Positions 5,316 to 6,278 of a stretch of DNA of 6,278 nucleotides are shown piece by piece (position 1 is the first letter of the stretch; the number at the start of each line of letters is the position of its first letter). The stretch spans positions 1 to 6,278 of the forward strand of contig DATJPR010000152.1 of NCBI GenBank assembly GCA_035506295.1, written 5' to 3'. Position numbers and translations under genes: made by a program. The notes below the pieces were generated by a model. That model saw only the letters and a program-made list of their open reading frames with translations. It was not told the DNA's origin and made no database searches. This DNA is from DATJPR01 sp035506295. GTDB lineage: Bacteria; Bacteroidota; Ignavibacteria; UBA10030; UBA6906.

Positions 5316-6278
5316 GGCACTCGCAGAATAGGGTATAAAGGGTTCTTCAGAATCCAGGAATACTGTGGATACTTGGTCAGTCCCCACATCGACTCAGGCT
5401 CCAGGAGCGTCGCAAGGAAATAGGAATGCCACTGAGCTGTCGGCACGATGATGTCGCCGTCGGTCAACGTCACCACTTCCGATGCCAAATGCGCATATGG
5501 TCTGGGTAGCGTGTCTTCTTCCAGAGCGTCCCAGCCGACGCTATCGATCATGTAGCGGTCTGCGCGGATGGTCTTCGACTCCTTATTGACGGTGAAGCTG
5601 ACATGGTGTTTCTCGAGAAGCTTGATGACCGAAGTGCATTGCTTCGGAACGACATAGGCTCTGGGCAGGGTGGTGCGGCAGATCGACTGAACGACACTGT
5701 GGTATGGATTGACCAGCCACGTCGTGTCCTTTCCTGTAGAGAGCGAGCGGACGGGAATGACCAGCCGTCGGTTTCCGGCGACATGTTCCATCCGCAATGC
5801 GCATGTGTCGCCGACATGGGTCATGAGAAGAGCCCGCTCCCGATCCACCATGGCGACGATCTCCCCCGCATGGCTCGTGCAGCAACGAAGGAGTGCGAGG
5901 ATTCCCGTGAGTTGGGAGCGCGTCCTCCGTTCCAGGTTCTCCAGGGAGGTCTTTCCTTCTCTTCCCTCCTGAATGAACGAAAGGGTGTTGAGGATGCCGA
6001 AGCTCTGCCTGCCGTCATTGATTTCGGTCGTGCTGTGCCGGACGCGGTCGGACGGCGACCCCACGATATATTCCTGAAACAGAAAACCCTCCATCGCCAT
6101 CTCATGGGCAACAAACGGAAAGACCGTCGTGTGCTGAAATGCAGCCAGAGCGTGGGAGGAGTTGGGATTTGTCAGCATCCCGAGCTGCACGTCCGACATC
6201 TTGACGAAGCCCGAGTCTGACCAGGATTCGGAATATGCGAAGAACTCGTGCACGTCGAGCGTGACATGCGGCTTCACG
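5312..6278 (-). CDS. M14-like zinc carboxypeptidase family protein, N-terminus beyond window
   Basis: This frame is open from the right edge to TGA at 5312-5314 and gives 321 visible residues. The GTG at 6277 reads as an internal valine (VKPHVTLDVHEFF), so the gene surely begins outside the window. The DVHEFF stretch (residues 8-13 of the fragment) resembles the strand that carries the third zinc-ligand histidine in M14 enzymes. LSFIQEGRE (99-107) is a candidate for the catalytic glutamate region. The C-terminal part has elements I recall from large bacterial M14 proteins: LPRAYVVPKQ followed by a LLEKHHVSF helix, then DIIVPTAQ, LLEPES and a final YPILRVP. The HxxE zinc motif, if present, lies beyond the edge. 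The family cleaves C-terminal residues or related amide bonds; this member's substrate and location are unknown. It is the first visible gene of a minus-strand operon, coupled by ATGA to the racemase. The family call is moderate because the diagnostic half is missing. Confidence 0.68.
   Translation of the reverse strand, partial: VKPHVTLDVHEFFAYSESWSDSGFVKMSDVQLGMLTNPNSSHALAAFQHTTVFPFVAHEMAMEGFLFQEYIVGSPSDRVRHSTTEINDGRQSFGILNTLSFIQEGREGKTSLENLERRTRSQLTGILALLRCCTSHAGEIVAMVDRERALLMTHVGDTCALRMEHVAGNRRLVIPVRSLSTGKDTTWLVNPYHSVVQSICRTTLPRAYVVPKQCTSVIKLLEKHHVSFTVNKESKTIRADRYMIDSVGWDALEEDTLPRPYAHLASEVVTLTDGDIIVPTAQWHSYFLATLLEPESMWGLTKYPQYSWILKNPLYPILRVP

Noticed and set aside
5603..6220. 205-codon plus-strand open frame over the M14-like gene
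   Set aside because: It is antisense to a frame that continues through the window edge with recognisable M14-type elements. It has no motif of its own.
6275..6277. GTG at 6277 as the true start of the M14-like gene
   Set aside because: It lies at the window edge in the middle of a conserved-looking strand leading into the DVHEFF motif, so the N-terminal half must be upstream.

Overview
The window (about 6.3 kb, moderately GC-rich) looks like a chromosomal segment of a member of the Bacteroidota/Chlorobiota/Ignavibacteriota group. The main evidence is the C-terminus of the deacetylase encoded at 955-2265. It has the NYPNPFNPTT and YDLLGREVAVL signatures of a type IX secretion (T9SS) sorting domain, in the form common in Ignavibacteria and relatives. 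No rRNA, tRNA, CRISPR array, insertion sequence or phage gene is visible.

Layout from left to right. (1) Positions 1-731, minus strand: the N-terminal two thirds of an exported serine beta-lactamase-like hydrolase, cut by the window edge. (2) Positions 732-954: a divergent intergenic region with a near-consensus promoter (TTGACA, 17 bp, TATATT) reading rightward. (3) Positions 955-2265, plus strand: a secreted CE4-type polysaccharide deacetylase with a T9SS sorting domain. (4) Positions 2266-2378: a gap holding four heptamer repeats inside a 40-bp imperfect palindrome, then a hairpin that could mask the next gene's start. (5) Positions 2379-3641, plus strand: an exported PQQ-type sugar/sorbosone dehydrogenase beta-propeller. 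It overlaps by one base (TGATG) a RimJ/RimL-type GNAT acetyltransferase at 3641-4204. (6) From the right edge, minus strand: a two-gene operon made of the C-terminal part of an M14-like zinc metallopeptidase (5312-6278) and an enolase-superfamily o-succinylbenzoate synthase / N-succinylamino acid racemase (4167-5315). The two overlap by ATGA. The racemase end overlaps the GNAT end tail-to-tail by 38 bp.

How the genes may work together is mostly inference. The left half is an extracytoplasmic set acting on polysaccharide or cell wall: a serine hydrolase, a surface deacetylase and a periplasmic sugar dehydrogenase. The right half places a MenC/NSAR-family enzyme next to a metallopeptidase and a GNAT rather than among other menaquinone genes. 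That raises the possibility of an N-acylamino acid racemisation route like the one described in Geobacillus (GNAT succinyltransferase, racemase, deacylase), although menaquinone synthesis remains the default reading. All six genes belong to recognisable families, and I see no clearly new multi-gene system. The most interesting leads are the racemase neighbourhood and the structured gap at 2265-2386.
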